Positions 43,775 to 51,462 of a stretch of 64,000 bases of DNA are shown in pieces. The notes beneath the pieces are model-generated. The model saw only the letters and a list, made by a program, of their open reading frames with translations. It made no database searches and was not told where the DNA came from. Numbering within the stretch: position 1 is the stretch's first letter; each line of letters opens with the position of its first letter. The stretch covers positions 561,001-625,000 of the forward strand of contig JAYKKM010000472.1 in assembly GCA_035772405.1 (NCBI GenBank), written 5' to 3'. Source of the stretch: Chrysogorgia sp. JL179-B06 (lineage: Eukaryota > Cnidaria > Anthozoa > Scleralcyonacea > Chrysogorgiidae). The position numbers and the translations under genes are program-made.

Positions 43775-43949
43775 TTTGAAAGTGTTTTAATAAAATATGA
43801 CTTCTAACGTGTGTTTATATATCTTCCCCAGCAACGTTTTACCCGATAAATATTTTTGGGGAATGTGTACTTGCATTAAGTCAACAAAAAGATTAAAAAA
43901 GATTTACATGTATAATCGTCGGAGCGCGTCTTATAATATTGATTTTATC

Positions 43950-44010
43950 ATTCGACCAATGAGAATACCCCGATATTTTATTAGGGAATTAAGTTCAACC
44001 AATCAGGTTA
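43950..44010 (+). promoter_or_regulatory. CCAAT boxes upstream of the H3-tail-like gene
   Basis: CGACCAATGAG (43953-43963) and CAACCAATCAGG (43997-44008) lie about 70-120 bases before the ATG at 44077. The same CCAATCAG word precedes the gene at 41305, so the genes of this locus probably use NF-Y-type host promoters. Confidence 0.45.
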
Positions 44011-44076
44011 CGCTATTTTTTTTAACGTGTTTTTTTATAAACGTTTGTTTCCAAAATTTTTAGACACAATCTCAGC

Positions 44077-45201
44077 ATGGCCCGTGTGAAACAGACGCAT
44101 AGAAATTTGGAAAGTGGAAAAACCATTGCACGGATTGAAAGTAGGTGGAAAGATATTCCCAAAATGTTAAAACAACGCCGTCATCAGCAACAAGAATATC
44201 GTCAAATGGGACGGAATATTTCAGATGATGAACAAGCATATAGCCAAGAAATCACAAGAAAAAAGAACATCAAAATAACTAAAGACATTGCACAGTCGCC
44301 ATTAAATTTTGCTGTACCGATAACACCGTCCAGTCACGTGTCCCCTCGGCAAGCGAAGTCGTCACCACGGCAAGCAAAGCTACCCCCCCTGCAGGTAAAT
44401 TCATCGCCTCAAGAACAGGAGGGTTACATACACCCTCTACTCCTGCAAGCGAAGTATAACACGTCGCCACGGCAAGTACCGCCTCTATTATCGCAAGAAC
44501 AGTATAATATACCGCTTCAAACACCGCAAGCAAAGTATAATGCATCTCCTATTCCACCGCAAACGATCTCACCGCCACGACCCGAAGATGAATTAGATAA
44601 TTACATATACGATATGCCCATTGATTTCTTCGGTCAAATCCCTATTCCTTCTCCTGCGAATTTAATACGAATGTGTGATGAAATGGTACCCGTTCAACAA
44701 GGAAAACAATTATTACAAATTGTGGATGAATTAGCAAATGCTCTTTCCCCCACATTATCTCCTATTCCTCTTTCACCACCACCACAACTACCACCCCCAT
44801 CTAATTCACCCCACCCATTATTTCCAGTATGTGAAGAAGAGGAAGAAGAAGAAGAGGAAGACGACCGAGAAGTATTGAACGATCCGCCATTGAAGAAAAG
44901 ATGTTATAAACGTTCGTTAATATATATGAAACGTGAAAAAAAAGGCGATGAACATCATGAAGAAAAACGAATGACAATCTATTCGAATTATGATCAAGAT
45001 ATTATTTGTACACAACGCGATAAATATCGTGAGTTAGAGGGTCTCTATATTGAGAAACTATATATAAATAAACAATATTTGCAATGGCGTTCTAGAAAAT
45101 TTACGAGTGACCTTATGGAAAAACGATATATAATGGATAATAATAAGGATTTGAAACGAAAGACTGATTTAAAAAAAAAGAAACCGAAATGTATAAAATG
45201 A
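44077..45201 (+). CDS. Proline-rich basic protein with a histone H3-like N-terminal tail (374 aa)
   Basis: The first residues are MARVKQTHRNLESGKTIAR, which match the H3 tail pattern A-R-x-K-Q-T-x-R and the later G-K. The rest is not a histone. It has a basic segment (PKMLKQRRHQQQEYRQM), a long Pro/Gln/Ser region with repeats of SPRQAK, LQAKYN and SPRQ (residues about 85-170), an acidic run of about twelve Glu/Asp (near 250-265), a nuclear-signal-like PPLKKRCYKR, and a Lys-rich end KRKTDLKKKKPKC. It is mostly disordered and probably nuclear. The single exon ends before several AATAAA signals. It directly flanks the Polinton insertion. Unknown function; mimicry of the H3 tail is inference. Confidence 0.65.
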   Translation: MARVKQTHRNLESGKTIARIESRWKDIPKMLKQRRHQQQEYRQMGRNISDDEQAYSQEITRKKNIKITKDIAQSPLNFAVPITPSSHVSPRQAKSSPRQAKLPPLQVNSSPQEQEGYIHPLLLQAKYNTSPRQVPPLLSQEQYNIPLQTPQAKYNASPIPPQTISPPRPEDELDNYIYDMPIDFFGQIPIPSPANLIRMCDEMVPVQQGKQLLQIVDELANALSPTLSPIPLSPPPQLPPPSNSPHPLFPVCEEEEEEEEEDDREVLNDPPLKKRCYKRSLIYMKREKKGDEHHEEKRMTIYSNYDQDIICTQRDKYRELEGLYIEKLYINKQYLQWRSRKFTSDLMEKRYIMDNNKDLKRKTDLKKKKPKCIK

Positions 45202-45325
45202 TATTGTTCTAAATAAAAATATCAGTAATGTGAAAACATGGAGGTGTGGAATGTCATGGTAAAAGAGCTGGCATGTTTTGAAATAAAAATCAATAAAAAT
45301 ATGGAACAAAGTGTGTGGAAATGTC
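45202..45325 (+). terminator. Cluster of poly(A) signals after the 374-aa ORF
   Basis: AAATAAAAAT-type signals occur at about 45212, 45278 and 45290. They serve the upstream gene; the Polinton inserted just beyond them. Confidence 0.5.
45320..45325. repeat. 6-bp target duplication of the Polinton, left
   Basis: AATGTC here equals AATGTC at 63249-63254. A 6-bp duplication is characteristic of Polintons/Mavericks. Confidence 0.9.
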
Positions 45326-45761
45326 AGTAGTAGGAAACTGACAGTTCTGGCTATTTTTCAAAATATGCCAGCTGCCTCATCCAAGATTTCAAAACCTATT
45401 TTTAGAAAATCTGGTCCAAGATTTTCCAAAATCCAAGATGGCGCCCAAGATTTTCCAAAATCCAAGATGGCGCCCATCCAAGACTTTCCAGGAGCTGCCT
45501 CGTCCAAGATTTCAAAACCTATTTTTAGAAAATCTGGTCCAAGATTTCTCAAAATCCAAGATGGCGTCCAAGATTTTCCAAAATCTGCCTCATCGAAGAT
45601 TTCGAAACCTATTTTTAGAAAATCTGGTCCAAGATTTTCCAAAATCCAAGATGGCGTCCAAGATTTTCCAAAATCTGCCTCATCGAAGATTTCGAAGCCT
45701 ATTTTTAGAAAATCTGGTCCAAGATTTTCCGAAATCCAAGATGACTGTCATCACGTGTTTT
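45326..45761. repeat. Left TIR of the Polinton, built of sub-repeats
   Basis: The first 275 bases match the right end nearly perfectly in inverted orientation. Inside, a unit of about 88-120 bp is repeated four times, each with TTTCAAAACCTATTTTTAG (or a variant) and AAATCTGGTCCAAGATTT, plus CCAAGATGGCG words. The right TIR has three units, so the arms differ in length by copy number. Confidence 0.9.
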
Positions 45762-45960
45762 CCAAGATGCTCACCACGTGATCATCGCGTTGAGTCTCTG
45801 TAGTTAGCTTAGGAACCTCTGAGTAAGAGTCGTCTACGGTCATAGAGAGTCCTACGAACCCTCCTAGCTCTATCTCTTTGAACTTCACTCCGACTCTGAG
45901 TTGACGATCGCTCTTCTTCTTACGGTTAACAGTCTCGTTACTTGAGGTACATTGTCCCAT
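45751..45960 (-). CDS. Small protein with N-myristoylation signal (69 aa)
   Basis: The frame starts MGQCTSSNETVNRKKKSDRQ. Gly2 with Ser6 fits the MGxxxS/T rule for N-myristoylation, Cys4 is a possible palmitoylation site, and the following Lys/Arg cluster would favour a membrane surface. The rest (VGVKFKEIELGGFVGLSMTV onward, in part) looks like a small beta-rich piece, and the C-terminus overlaps the inner edge of the TIR. The start is preceded by TTTATAAAATG and is divergent from the ATPase, the two ATGs being only 12 bases apart. It has no known homologue that I can name. A membrane-anchored virion or matrix-like protein is inference. Confidence 0.6.
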   Translation of the reverse strand: MGQCTSSNETVNRKKKSDRQLRVGVKFKEIELGGFVGLSMTVDDSYSEVPKLTTETQRDDHVVSILENT

Positions 45961-45975
45961 TTTATAAATAAAATG
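45955..45975. promoter_or_regulatory. Shared divergent start region, TTTATAAATAAA
   Basis: The 12 bases between the two opposing ATGs read TTTATAAATAAA and supply the A/TAAA start-proximal motif to both genes. The motif recurs at the other gene starts of this element. Confidence 0.65.
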
Positions 45976-46563
45976 AAACCACCATTCAACATGATCATAG
46001 TCGGTCCTACCTGTTGTGGAAAAACGTACTACCTCTTGAGGACGCTAGAGAGAGAGTACAAGGAGATTTTTGATCGTATAGTCCTAATTTGCCCTACAGT
46101 CCTTTGGAATACGACTTATCTCGAGTGGAAACATTACCATGACCAAGGCTTTATAGTTCTTCCTGTTAGTCAAGACAGTGTGGATCAGTCGCTAAAAGAC
46201 GTGGTGAGTGCCTACCAAGGGACGAACACCTTAATAATTCTTGATGACTGTGCTAGTGGTCAAGACGTTAAGAGTAGAACGAGCGAGCTTGTGAAGTTAG
46301 GATTCTCAGCTAGACATTATAAGTTATCAACGATCGTCCTTACACAACAACTAACATCAATAGCTAAACCATACAGAGAGAACCTCTCCAGGATAGTCAC
46401 CTTTCACAACGTCAACAAAGCTGATGCCAAGATACTCGCGGAGAGTTATTTGAACGAGGTTTCCAAAGAGAGGATCACGGAGATCATGCAAGAGCTGAAG
46501 AGCAAAGAGCATGCTTGTCTAGAGATAGACTTACGATACCCTTGGGGATACAGAGTCGTATGA
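45973..46563 (+). CDS. Genome-packaging ATPase (A32/FtsK-HerA type)
   Basis: The protein starts MKPPFNMIIVGPTCCGKTYY, giving a Walker A (GPTCCGKT, residues 11-18) near the N-terminus as in Polinton and other double-jelly-roll virus packaging ATPases. Walker B is NTLIILDDC at about residues 93-101. A sensor-like STIVLTQQLTSI follows about 35 residues later. At 196 residues it is of the usual compact size. I chose ATG 45973 rather than the upstream ATG 45952 because the AATAAA start motif precedes it and because 45952 lies inside the opposing gene. It would drive DNA into capsids using ATP. It is followed, after 14 bases, by the next plus-strand gene. Confidence 0.9.
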   Translation: MKPPFNMIIVGPTCCGKTYYLLRTLEREYKEIFDRIVLICPTVLWNTTYLEWKHYHDQGFIVLPVSQDSVDQSLKDVVSAYQGTNTLIILDDCASGQDVKSRTSELVKLGFSARHYKLSTIVLTQQLTSIAKPYRENLSRIVTFHNVNKADAKILAESYLNEVSKERITEIMQELKSKEHACLEIDLRYPWGYRVV

Positions 46564-46577
46564 CATCATACTAATAA

Positions 46578-47006
46578 ATGGAGTACGAGGTTGAAGATAA
46601 GTCTGTCGAGATCGAGCGTAAACGTGCGGAGCTACTCGTCCTAGCGAGCGACGGAGAGATTGACAAGAGCGAAGCGTACATCAAGAAAGCGAACGAGAAA
46701 ACCGTCGAGAAGTTGTACTCTATGTACGAGGCCAAAAGATTAGAAGAGACTACGGAGTTCATGTATGAGCAATGTATTTCTAAATTCAGTGAGCTCCTCG
46801 GAGGGTTGGACGCTATAGAAAAGCCAGTAGACATGGAGAGTGAACTCAAGAACAACCCTCTTCTCAAGAGAGACTTGAAGAACATTATGCTCTGGATCGC
46901 TCCTCTGATACCGTTCGTTGGAGTGTTAACTGCTGCTATCACGGTTGGGAAACATGTGATGAGTAAGGAACCGAAGGAACCGAAGGAACCAGAGACTCAA
47001 ATATAG
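46578..47006 (+). CDS. Small helical protein with C-terminal membrane segment (142 aa)
   Basis: The start is preceded by ACTAATAA. Residues 1-100 are charged and helical (ERKRAELLVLASDGEIDKSE, AYIKKANEKTVEKLYSMYE). Then comes a hydrophobic segment IMLWIAPLIPFVGVLTAAIT (about residues 103-122) and a tail with three KEPKEPE-like repeats. It overlaps the end of the opposite-strand gene by 10 bases. Small single-span proteins are common in Polintons, and a virion or membrane role is plausible but unproven. Confidence 0.6.
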   Translation: MEYEVEDKSVEIERKRAELLVLASDGEIDKSEAYIKKANEKTVEKLYSMYEAKRLEETTEFMYEQCISKFSELLGGLDAIEKPVDMESELKNNPLLKRDLKNIMLWIAPLIPFVGVLTAAITVGKHVMSKEPKEPKEPETQI

Positions 47007-47791
47007 TATTTCCCTATAATATCAAGTATCTCCTTCACATCGAGGATCATCATGTCCTCTGTCACCAAGTCGCCTATGACCATTCTCGTCATCTCTTTTT
47101 TCTCGGCTTCTTTTTTCTCTACGATGACTTTGAATCCGTTCACGATAGGTCTAGAGTTTCTCTCTAGTCGCTCCCGTGTTTCTGTTTGAGCTTCTAAAAG
47201 GATACGACTCCTCTCGTTATCCTCTTGTTGTTTGATCCTAGTGACTCTCCAAAAGAAGTCTAGAAATTTCTTGTCACTTACTCCTTTTGGAATGAAAAAC
47301 TCCTCTCTGGTGAAGTGACAACCGTGGTACTTAAGCAAGATGAAAAGCATAAGTTGTGGGTTGAAGAAACTTCTACTGTTATCACGTTTTATAAATAACA
47401 TCTCGTAACGTTCTTTCACTTCCTTCAGCACACTCTTGTCTATCACGTTCTTAGGAACTCCAGTGACTAGATGATGGATTGTGTGAACGTGACAGTATTG
47501 TTTGCGTAACTTCAGAGTTCTAAGAGTATTTCTAATGTCATTCTTTGATGGTTCATCCGTAGCACGGCGAACGTTCTCAACCACTTCGGTGGGTACACGC
47601 GACTCGCCCGTAAATCTCAGTATGACTTCTTCAAACATGCTCATCTTGTTTTCGATCTTCTTGTTGTTCGTGTCATACTTCAAGATGATACGATCCAGTG
47701 TGTTCTCGTATTCGGCGAACACTACTTGACTGTGTTGTGCGTTGTCATTCGTTGAACTCATCTCACGCATCGCGATCTTGAAAGCTTCCAT
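46997..47791 (-). CDS. Possible VLTF3-like transcription factor (264 aa)
   Basis: The frame starts after ACATAAGAA. The central part, about residues 85-195, has the run TLRTLKLRKQYCHVHTIHHL, then GVPKNVIDKSVLKEVKERYE, FIKRDNSRSFFNPQLMLFIL and LKYHGCHFTREEF. This pattern (short basic helix, Tyr-x-His, long amphipathic helix, then an R-x-F-F/NF segment and an aliphatic helix) resembles the VLTF3-like late transcription factor domain of large DNA viruses. I rate that as suggestive only: the zinc-ribbon usually before it is not visible. The C-terminus is a charged coiled coil (ERNSRPIVNGFKVIVEKKEA). A role in reading the TAAA start motif is an attractive guess. Confidence 0.4.
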   Translation of the reverse strand: MEAFKIAMREMSSTNDNAQHSQVVFAEYENTLDRIILKYDTNNKKIENKMSMFEEVILRFTGESRVPTEVVENVRRATDEPSKNDIRNTLRTLKLRKQYCHVHTIHHLVTGVPKNVIDKSVLKEVKERYEMLFIKRDNSRSFFNPQLMLFILLKYHGCHFTREEFFIPKGVSDKKFLDFFWRVTRIKQQEDNERSRILLEAQTETRERLERNSRPIVNGFKVIVEKKEAEKKEMTRMVIGDLVTEDMMILDVKEILDIIGKYYI

Positions 47792-47829
47792 TTCTTATGT
47801 AACACTCTTGTGTTAAATAAGGTTTTGCT

Positions 47830-49056
47830 CTAGTACTGGATGCTGTTAAGATTCCCTGATGCTATGTTCAGTAGTGCGTCTGACAATATGAATATGTGAC
47901 ATATCAAGTCGGTAGTCGTGACACGTTTCGTGACCTCCAGTAGGATTCCACTCTGCGTGTTCATGATCTTCTTTCCTGACCCGTGGACTTTCTGGTCTCG
48001 CGTACTTCGCAAGTCTATTACCAATGCAAAGCTGTCTTTGAAGAACTCTCTATGAGTGACGCTCTGGTTGGCTTGACCGAACAGTCGTTCAGCTTCGGAG
48101 TAGTACCTTGACTTAGGGATCCCTTGGCTATAGACCTCGTTGGGGATACCCTCGATGGTTACTTTGACGTTGTCAATGTTCGGGTAGACAAACTCTTCAG
48201 AGTCTGTGACTGCAGCTTTTGTGAACAGCAACACGACGGCTTTCATACTTTTTCGAGGAAGGTTGATGTTCTCGTTGATCAAGGTTTCACCTTTTCCCCA
48301 CGGACTCCGTTTCATGAGTGTAGCGTGCTCGTACGGTAGTGTCTTACCAACCATGTAGAGACTTGTGATCTCACTTGCGAGGTCGACGTTGTCGATAGTC
48401 TCGTACTCGAGCTCCAAGTTTTCTAGTGAGTACCCTCCAACAGCACTACCAGACTGTGCGATCATGATATCGCTAGCTGCAGGTAGTTTGATGGCGAACT
48501 GGAGGTTGTTTGACATGTTGTACGGTGCATACAGTCCGGAGTCTCCTAGGATCTTGTCGAGAGATATTTTTTGTTTCGTGCCGAAGACACTGTAGACAAG
48601 TGCGTCGGATAGTTTTGAGACGTTTCCACTAGCAGCTCCACTATCATCTTTAGATACGAGCTTCCGTAAGTTCTCTCCAGCAACTCCGTACTCCATCATC
48701 TCCTCGCGTTCGATGGATGTCTTCCACAGGTCTTTGTAGACCGCGATGGTAGACTCACCAACGTTGTCATAGGCTACTTCACCGGCCATTTTGACTGTGA
48801 GTTGACTTTGGAGAAGTTTGGACAGGTTGTTCAGGAACCAGCTCTTCACATTCGCGTTCTTGAAGTCGAACAGAACGTGTAGACTTCCCGGGACCAGACA
48901 TGAGTCTGGCTTGAGTTTCGGGATATCAATGTAGAGTGTCTCGTTAGGGTTGGCTTTGTTAGGGTTCATTGTCACGACGTGGCGTGTGCGAGATCCCTTG
49001 ATAGTTGACATGCTAGACTTCTTCGCATGCGGAGATAGTTCTTTATTGCTACTCAT
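47830..49056 (-). CDS. Major capsid protein (double jelly-roll type)
   Basis: It has 408 residues and starts after ATATAATAA. The N-terminal region reads NPNETLYIDIPKLKPDSCLV and PGSLHVLFDFKNANVKSWFL, then NNLSKLLQSQLTVKMAGE and VAYDNVGESTIAVYKDLW. This is the conserved opening of Polinton/adintovirus hexon proteins, with the typical order PxETLYxDIPKL, LVPGSLxLxFDF and YDNxxxS...YKDLW. The later part includes LASEITSLYMVGKTLPYEH and ends near ICHIFILSDALLNIASG. Trimers would form the capsid facets. Its size is in the range for the short Polinton capsid proteins (400-600). The call is by motif; beta-strand layout was not modelled. Confidence 0.85.
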   Translation of the reverse strand: MSSNKELSPHAKKSSMSTIKGSRTRHVVTMNPNKANPNETLYIDIPKLKPDSCLVPGSLHVLFDFKNANVKSWFLNNLSKLLQSQLTVKMAGEVAYDNVGESTIAVYKDLWKTSIEREEMMEYGVAGENLRKLVSKDDSGAASGNVSKLSDALVYSVFGTKQKISLDKILGDSGLYAPYNMSNNLQFAIKLPAASDIMIAQSGSAVGGYSLENLELEYETIDNVDLASEITSLYMVGKTLPYEHATLMKRSPWGKGETLINENINLPRKSMKAVVLLFTKAAVTDSEEFVYPNIDNVKVTIEGIPNEVYSQGIPKSRYYSEAERLFGQANQSVTHREFFKDSFALVIDLRSTRDQKVHGSGKKIMNTQSGILLEVTKRVTTTDLICHIFILSDALLNIASGNLNSIQY

Positions 49057-49099
49057 TTATTATATCGTGAAAAAGTTTTCGTAACGTTCTCTTAGCGAT

Positions 49100-49627
49100 C
49101 TAAGTAGTTGTGTGACACACATCTTTATTAGCGGAGTGGACCGTGGTTTTCTTGTGTCTTGTCAGACCATCATAACTAACGACTAGACCGCACTCGCACG
49201 TGACTTTGACTCTGAGTTTCTCTCTGTTGGAGGAGTAGTAATTCCTATGACTCTCTGCGATCTTATCGCTGTTGTTGTGACGGTAGGTTTCGCGGTATCT
49301 TTTCTTGTCATACGTGCCATCCTCTTTGAAGTAACCACCGCCTTTGTTTGTGTTTAGAGTTGGTGAAAATCTCGCGATACAAGCGCCTTCGAGTTCAAGT
49401 AGTTCTCTCTTCGAGCAGGTCTCTTCTCGTAACGTTAGACTACGGACGTTCTCCCAACCACCAATCTCGACGACGCTACGATACAGTCTGTAGTGTTGTT
49501 TGATCGATGCTCTTGAGTCCTTCTTGTGCCATGCAAGGCGTTGCTTAAGAGTCTTGAACGTAGATCCAATATAGGTATCAGTGTTTACTGTGTTGTACAG
49601 TACGTATACTTTCCCGCTAGTCGTCAT
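49100..49627 (-). CDS. GIY-YIG endonuclease with C-terminal zinc finger
   Basis: From ATG 49627 the protein begins MTTSGKVYVLYNTVNTDTYI and continues GSTFKTLKQRLAWHK, the GIY-YIG core (here VYVLYN...TYIGST) with Arg in the following helix (QRLAWH). A Glu (LLELEGACIARF) and an Asn (PTLNTNKGG) sit where the family keeps metal-binding Glu and the helical Asn. The C-terminus has CECGLVVSYDGLTRHKKTTV with a final His, a C2H2-like finger. A TATAAAG lies 15 bases upstream; the ATG at 49645 lies before that motif and is less likely. The nuclease could process replication intermediates or act as a homing-type passenger. Confidence 0.85.
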   Translation of the reverse strand: MTTSGKVYVLYNTVNTDTYIGSTFKTLKQRLAWHKKDSRASIKQHYRLYRSVVEIGGWENVRSLTLREETCSKRELLELEGACIARFSPTLNTNKGGGYFKEDGTYDKKRYRETYRHNNSDKIAESHRNYYSSNREKLRVKVTCECGLVVSYDGLTRHKKTTVHSANKDVCHTTT

Positions 49628-49657
49628 CTCTACGTCTTTATACATACCTCAACTTCT

Positions 49658-50785
49658 TTAAGAACGTTTCCATTCCATCAACAGCCAGATCAAGCCGACG
49701 ACAACCACCCAAAGATTCTTGGCCAGCCAAGCTAGTCCACTCACACCTAACTTCAAGATGTTGTAGACTAGGTTAGCCAACCCCACAGCGAACGGACCTA
49801 ACTTGACGAGCATGTCTTTGACAGCCTTCGCGAATGACTTCACTGCTCCTGCTCCCTTGGTGATCGCAGTTCTCGAACCAACGATAACGGTTGTTACCAG
49901 ACCTGCGATGGCAATACCTACTGCGGATAGACTCACTAGATTTTTTTTCAACCACTCTTTCACTTTCTCAAGTCGCGTCACGTCTCTCTCTTGTTCACCA
50001 CGCGTTTCTTCGATGACACGCTGCCGTTCAAGAACGTCAACCACGATGTCTATGTCAACGGACTCTTGCGTGAGTTTCGCAGCCGTCTCAACGTCACTGT
50101 CTAGAATTCTTTCGCGAATATTCTCACCTCTCTCCGAGAACTCGTCGATAGTGAGCTGGATGGCTCCGCGATCACCGACTCTACTCTCTGGTAACATTGT
50201 GTCTGACGGGTTCAACGCACCGTTGACAACACGCTGATCCTCTTCGCCGAGTCTCTCGAACACGTCTTCCGACAGGTTTTGCTGTCGAACGTTAATCATT
50301 GGCAACTCTTTGCTAGTTTTGCTCTCACTTACTGCAGAGTCGACAAGCTTTTCGAATTGTGAGACGGCGTTTGAGTTTCTTTTTGCCATGTTTTTTGCGT
50401 ACGAACCGTCTGTATTGTTTAGAACTATCTTCTCAACAGTAGAGTATCCACCATTTTTGAGCTGCTCCCTAAAAACCACTTTTCCGTCTTTGACAGTGGT
50501 TCTGTTTCTTAATTCTATCACGCTCTCCGAGTGAGGATTAAGTTTTTGTCCGTGAGAATCTTGAACATACTTGTCTAGCTGAACGAACACGTCTTGACTA
50601 ACATCACCTCCAAAACTAGTCTCGGCGAGGAGGTGACGGTTGATATACGTGATCCTCTCAGTGACGTCGTCGGTCAGAAATCTCTGATTGAGATCGTCAA
50701 GAGTTGTGTCTAACTCTTCGTTATCCAGATTATCGTACTCCGGAAACCTTTCTTCCATCTCAAAATTGTCGTCAGCTTCTGCCAT
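49658..50785 (-). CDS. Putative virion membrane protein (375 aa)
   Basis: The ATG follows ACAAATAAA. Residues 1-265 are acidic and helical without a known fold (DNEELDTTLDDLNQRFLTDD, DIVVDVLERQRVIEETRGE). The last 100 residues are hydrophobic: NLVSLSAVGIAIAGLVTTVI, then an amphipathic stretch with Lys (AVKSFAKAVKDMLVK), then VGLANLVYNILKLGVSGLAW and LWVVVVGLIWLLMEW. Polintons commonly encode a protein with such a C-terminal membrane block. A role in membrane penetration at entry is a family-level inference. It lies directly upstream of the GIY-YIG gene on the same strand. Confidence 0.65.
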   Translation of the reverse strand: MAEADDNFEMEERFPEYDNLDNEELDTTLDDLNQRFLTDDVTERITYINRHLLAETSFGGDVSQDVFVQLDKYVQDSHGQKLNPHSESVIELRNRTTVKDGKVVFREQLKNGGYSTVEKIVLNNTDGSYAKNMAKRNSNAVSQFEKLVDSAVSESKTSKELPMINVRQQNLSEDVFERLGEEDQRVVNGALNPSDTMLPESRVGDRGAIQLTIDEFSERGENIRERILDSDVETAAKLTQESVDIDIVVDVLERQRVIEETRGEQERDVTRLEKVKEWLKKNLVSLSAVGIAIAGLVTTVIVGSRTAITKGAGAVKSFAKAVKDMLVKLGPFAVGLANLVYNILKLGVSGLAWLAKNLWVVVVGLIWLLMEWKRS

Positions 50786-51133
50786 TTTATTTGTTGAAAA
50801 AAAAGGGGCCCCTTCTCTTATTGCGACCGCTGACCATTACGTACGTGCGTCCGTCGAGGTGAAAACAAGAAAAGCCGCGAAAGTCTAAAAAAACCCGTAG
50901 GAAACACTACGAATTTTAGCTTTCTTTTAGTGATAACTTGAGTTATCACTACGTAGATAGTGTTTAGGAGTGTACACTTGTTAGACTATGTTAGGAAACT
51001 AAAACATTAACAACACACTCGTAAAATTTTTGAAAAATATATTTTTGTACAAAGACTTTTTAAAAAAAAAGTTAAGCCGCCTCTAAAGGTGAGACGGCCG
51101 AAACGTTCTGTCCAATCCGAGTCCGTGATTCGC
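50786..51133. other. Intergenic region with a perfect 10-bp palindrome
   Basis: It holds AGTGATAACT-TG-AGTTATCACT at 50929-50950 and weaker outer symmetry (AACACTAC / GTAGATAGTGTT). With the hairpin at 51463-51606 it makes 50.8-51.7 kb the only sizeable gene-poor region in the element. Confidence 0.55.
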
Positions 51134-51385
51134 TCACTGGTGGTCCGTCTCCGCTCCCGACGGCCTTCTCCACTCCGCCGGCTCCGGATTCTCTCGAAGT
51201 GCATCTTCGAACATTCCGAGTCGGCGCTCATGCTCGGCCAACTCTGCGTTGTATGTCGCTATTTCAATGTCTACTATTGCCCTTCGCGCCAGCGCCCTCT
51301 CTCTTTTTCTCAGAGTGGCAGTCCTCCCTCTCTCCTCTTTATAATGCAACTCTTTAAGTCGGTCCCTCGACACTGAGGGATCCAT
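51134..51385 (-). CDS. Possible small coiled-coil protein (83 aa)
   Basis: MDPSVSRDRLKELHYKEERG, then RTATLRKRERALARRAIVDI and YNAELAEHERRLGMFEDAL. It is highly charged and helical. It lacks the TAAA start motif that the other 20 genes of the element have (the upstream bases are CAGTCAAA), so it may not be a gene. Confidence 0.35.
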   Translation of the reverse strand: MDPSVSRDRLKELHYKEERGRTATLRKRERALARRAIVDIEIATYNAELAEHERRLGMFEDALRENPEPAEWRRPSGAETDHQ

Positions 51386-51462
51386 TTTGACTGACCGGAG
51401 AGGGCTATCAGGTTACGATGGCAACCACCTAGCGTAGAGGGGGTCTCTCGTAATGAGGTCGC

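Larger units (their letters stand above)
42052..43930. repeat. Tandem duplication of an approximately 0.9-kb unit
   Basis: Unit A (42052 to about 43090) and unit B (about 43090-43930) share the ORF order and the intergenic motifs TATATATCTT, AACGTTTT, CCGATAAATATTT, AAGTCAACAAAAAGATTAAA and ATGTATAATCGTCGGAGCGCG. Unit B lost most of the third ORF. Confidence 0.8.

Noticed and set aside
44077..45201. True histone H3 gene
   Set aside because: Only the first 15 or so residues resemble H3; there is no histone fold.
45311..45803. Several ORFs of 94-156 codons across the left TIR, and similar ones at 62725-63216
   Set aside because: They are by-products of the sub-repeats and appear in several frames and on both strands.
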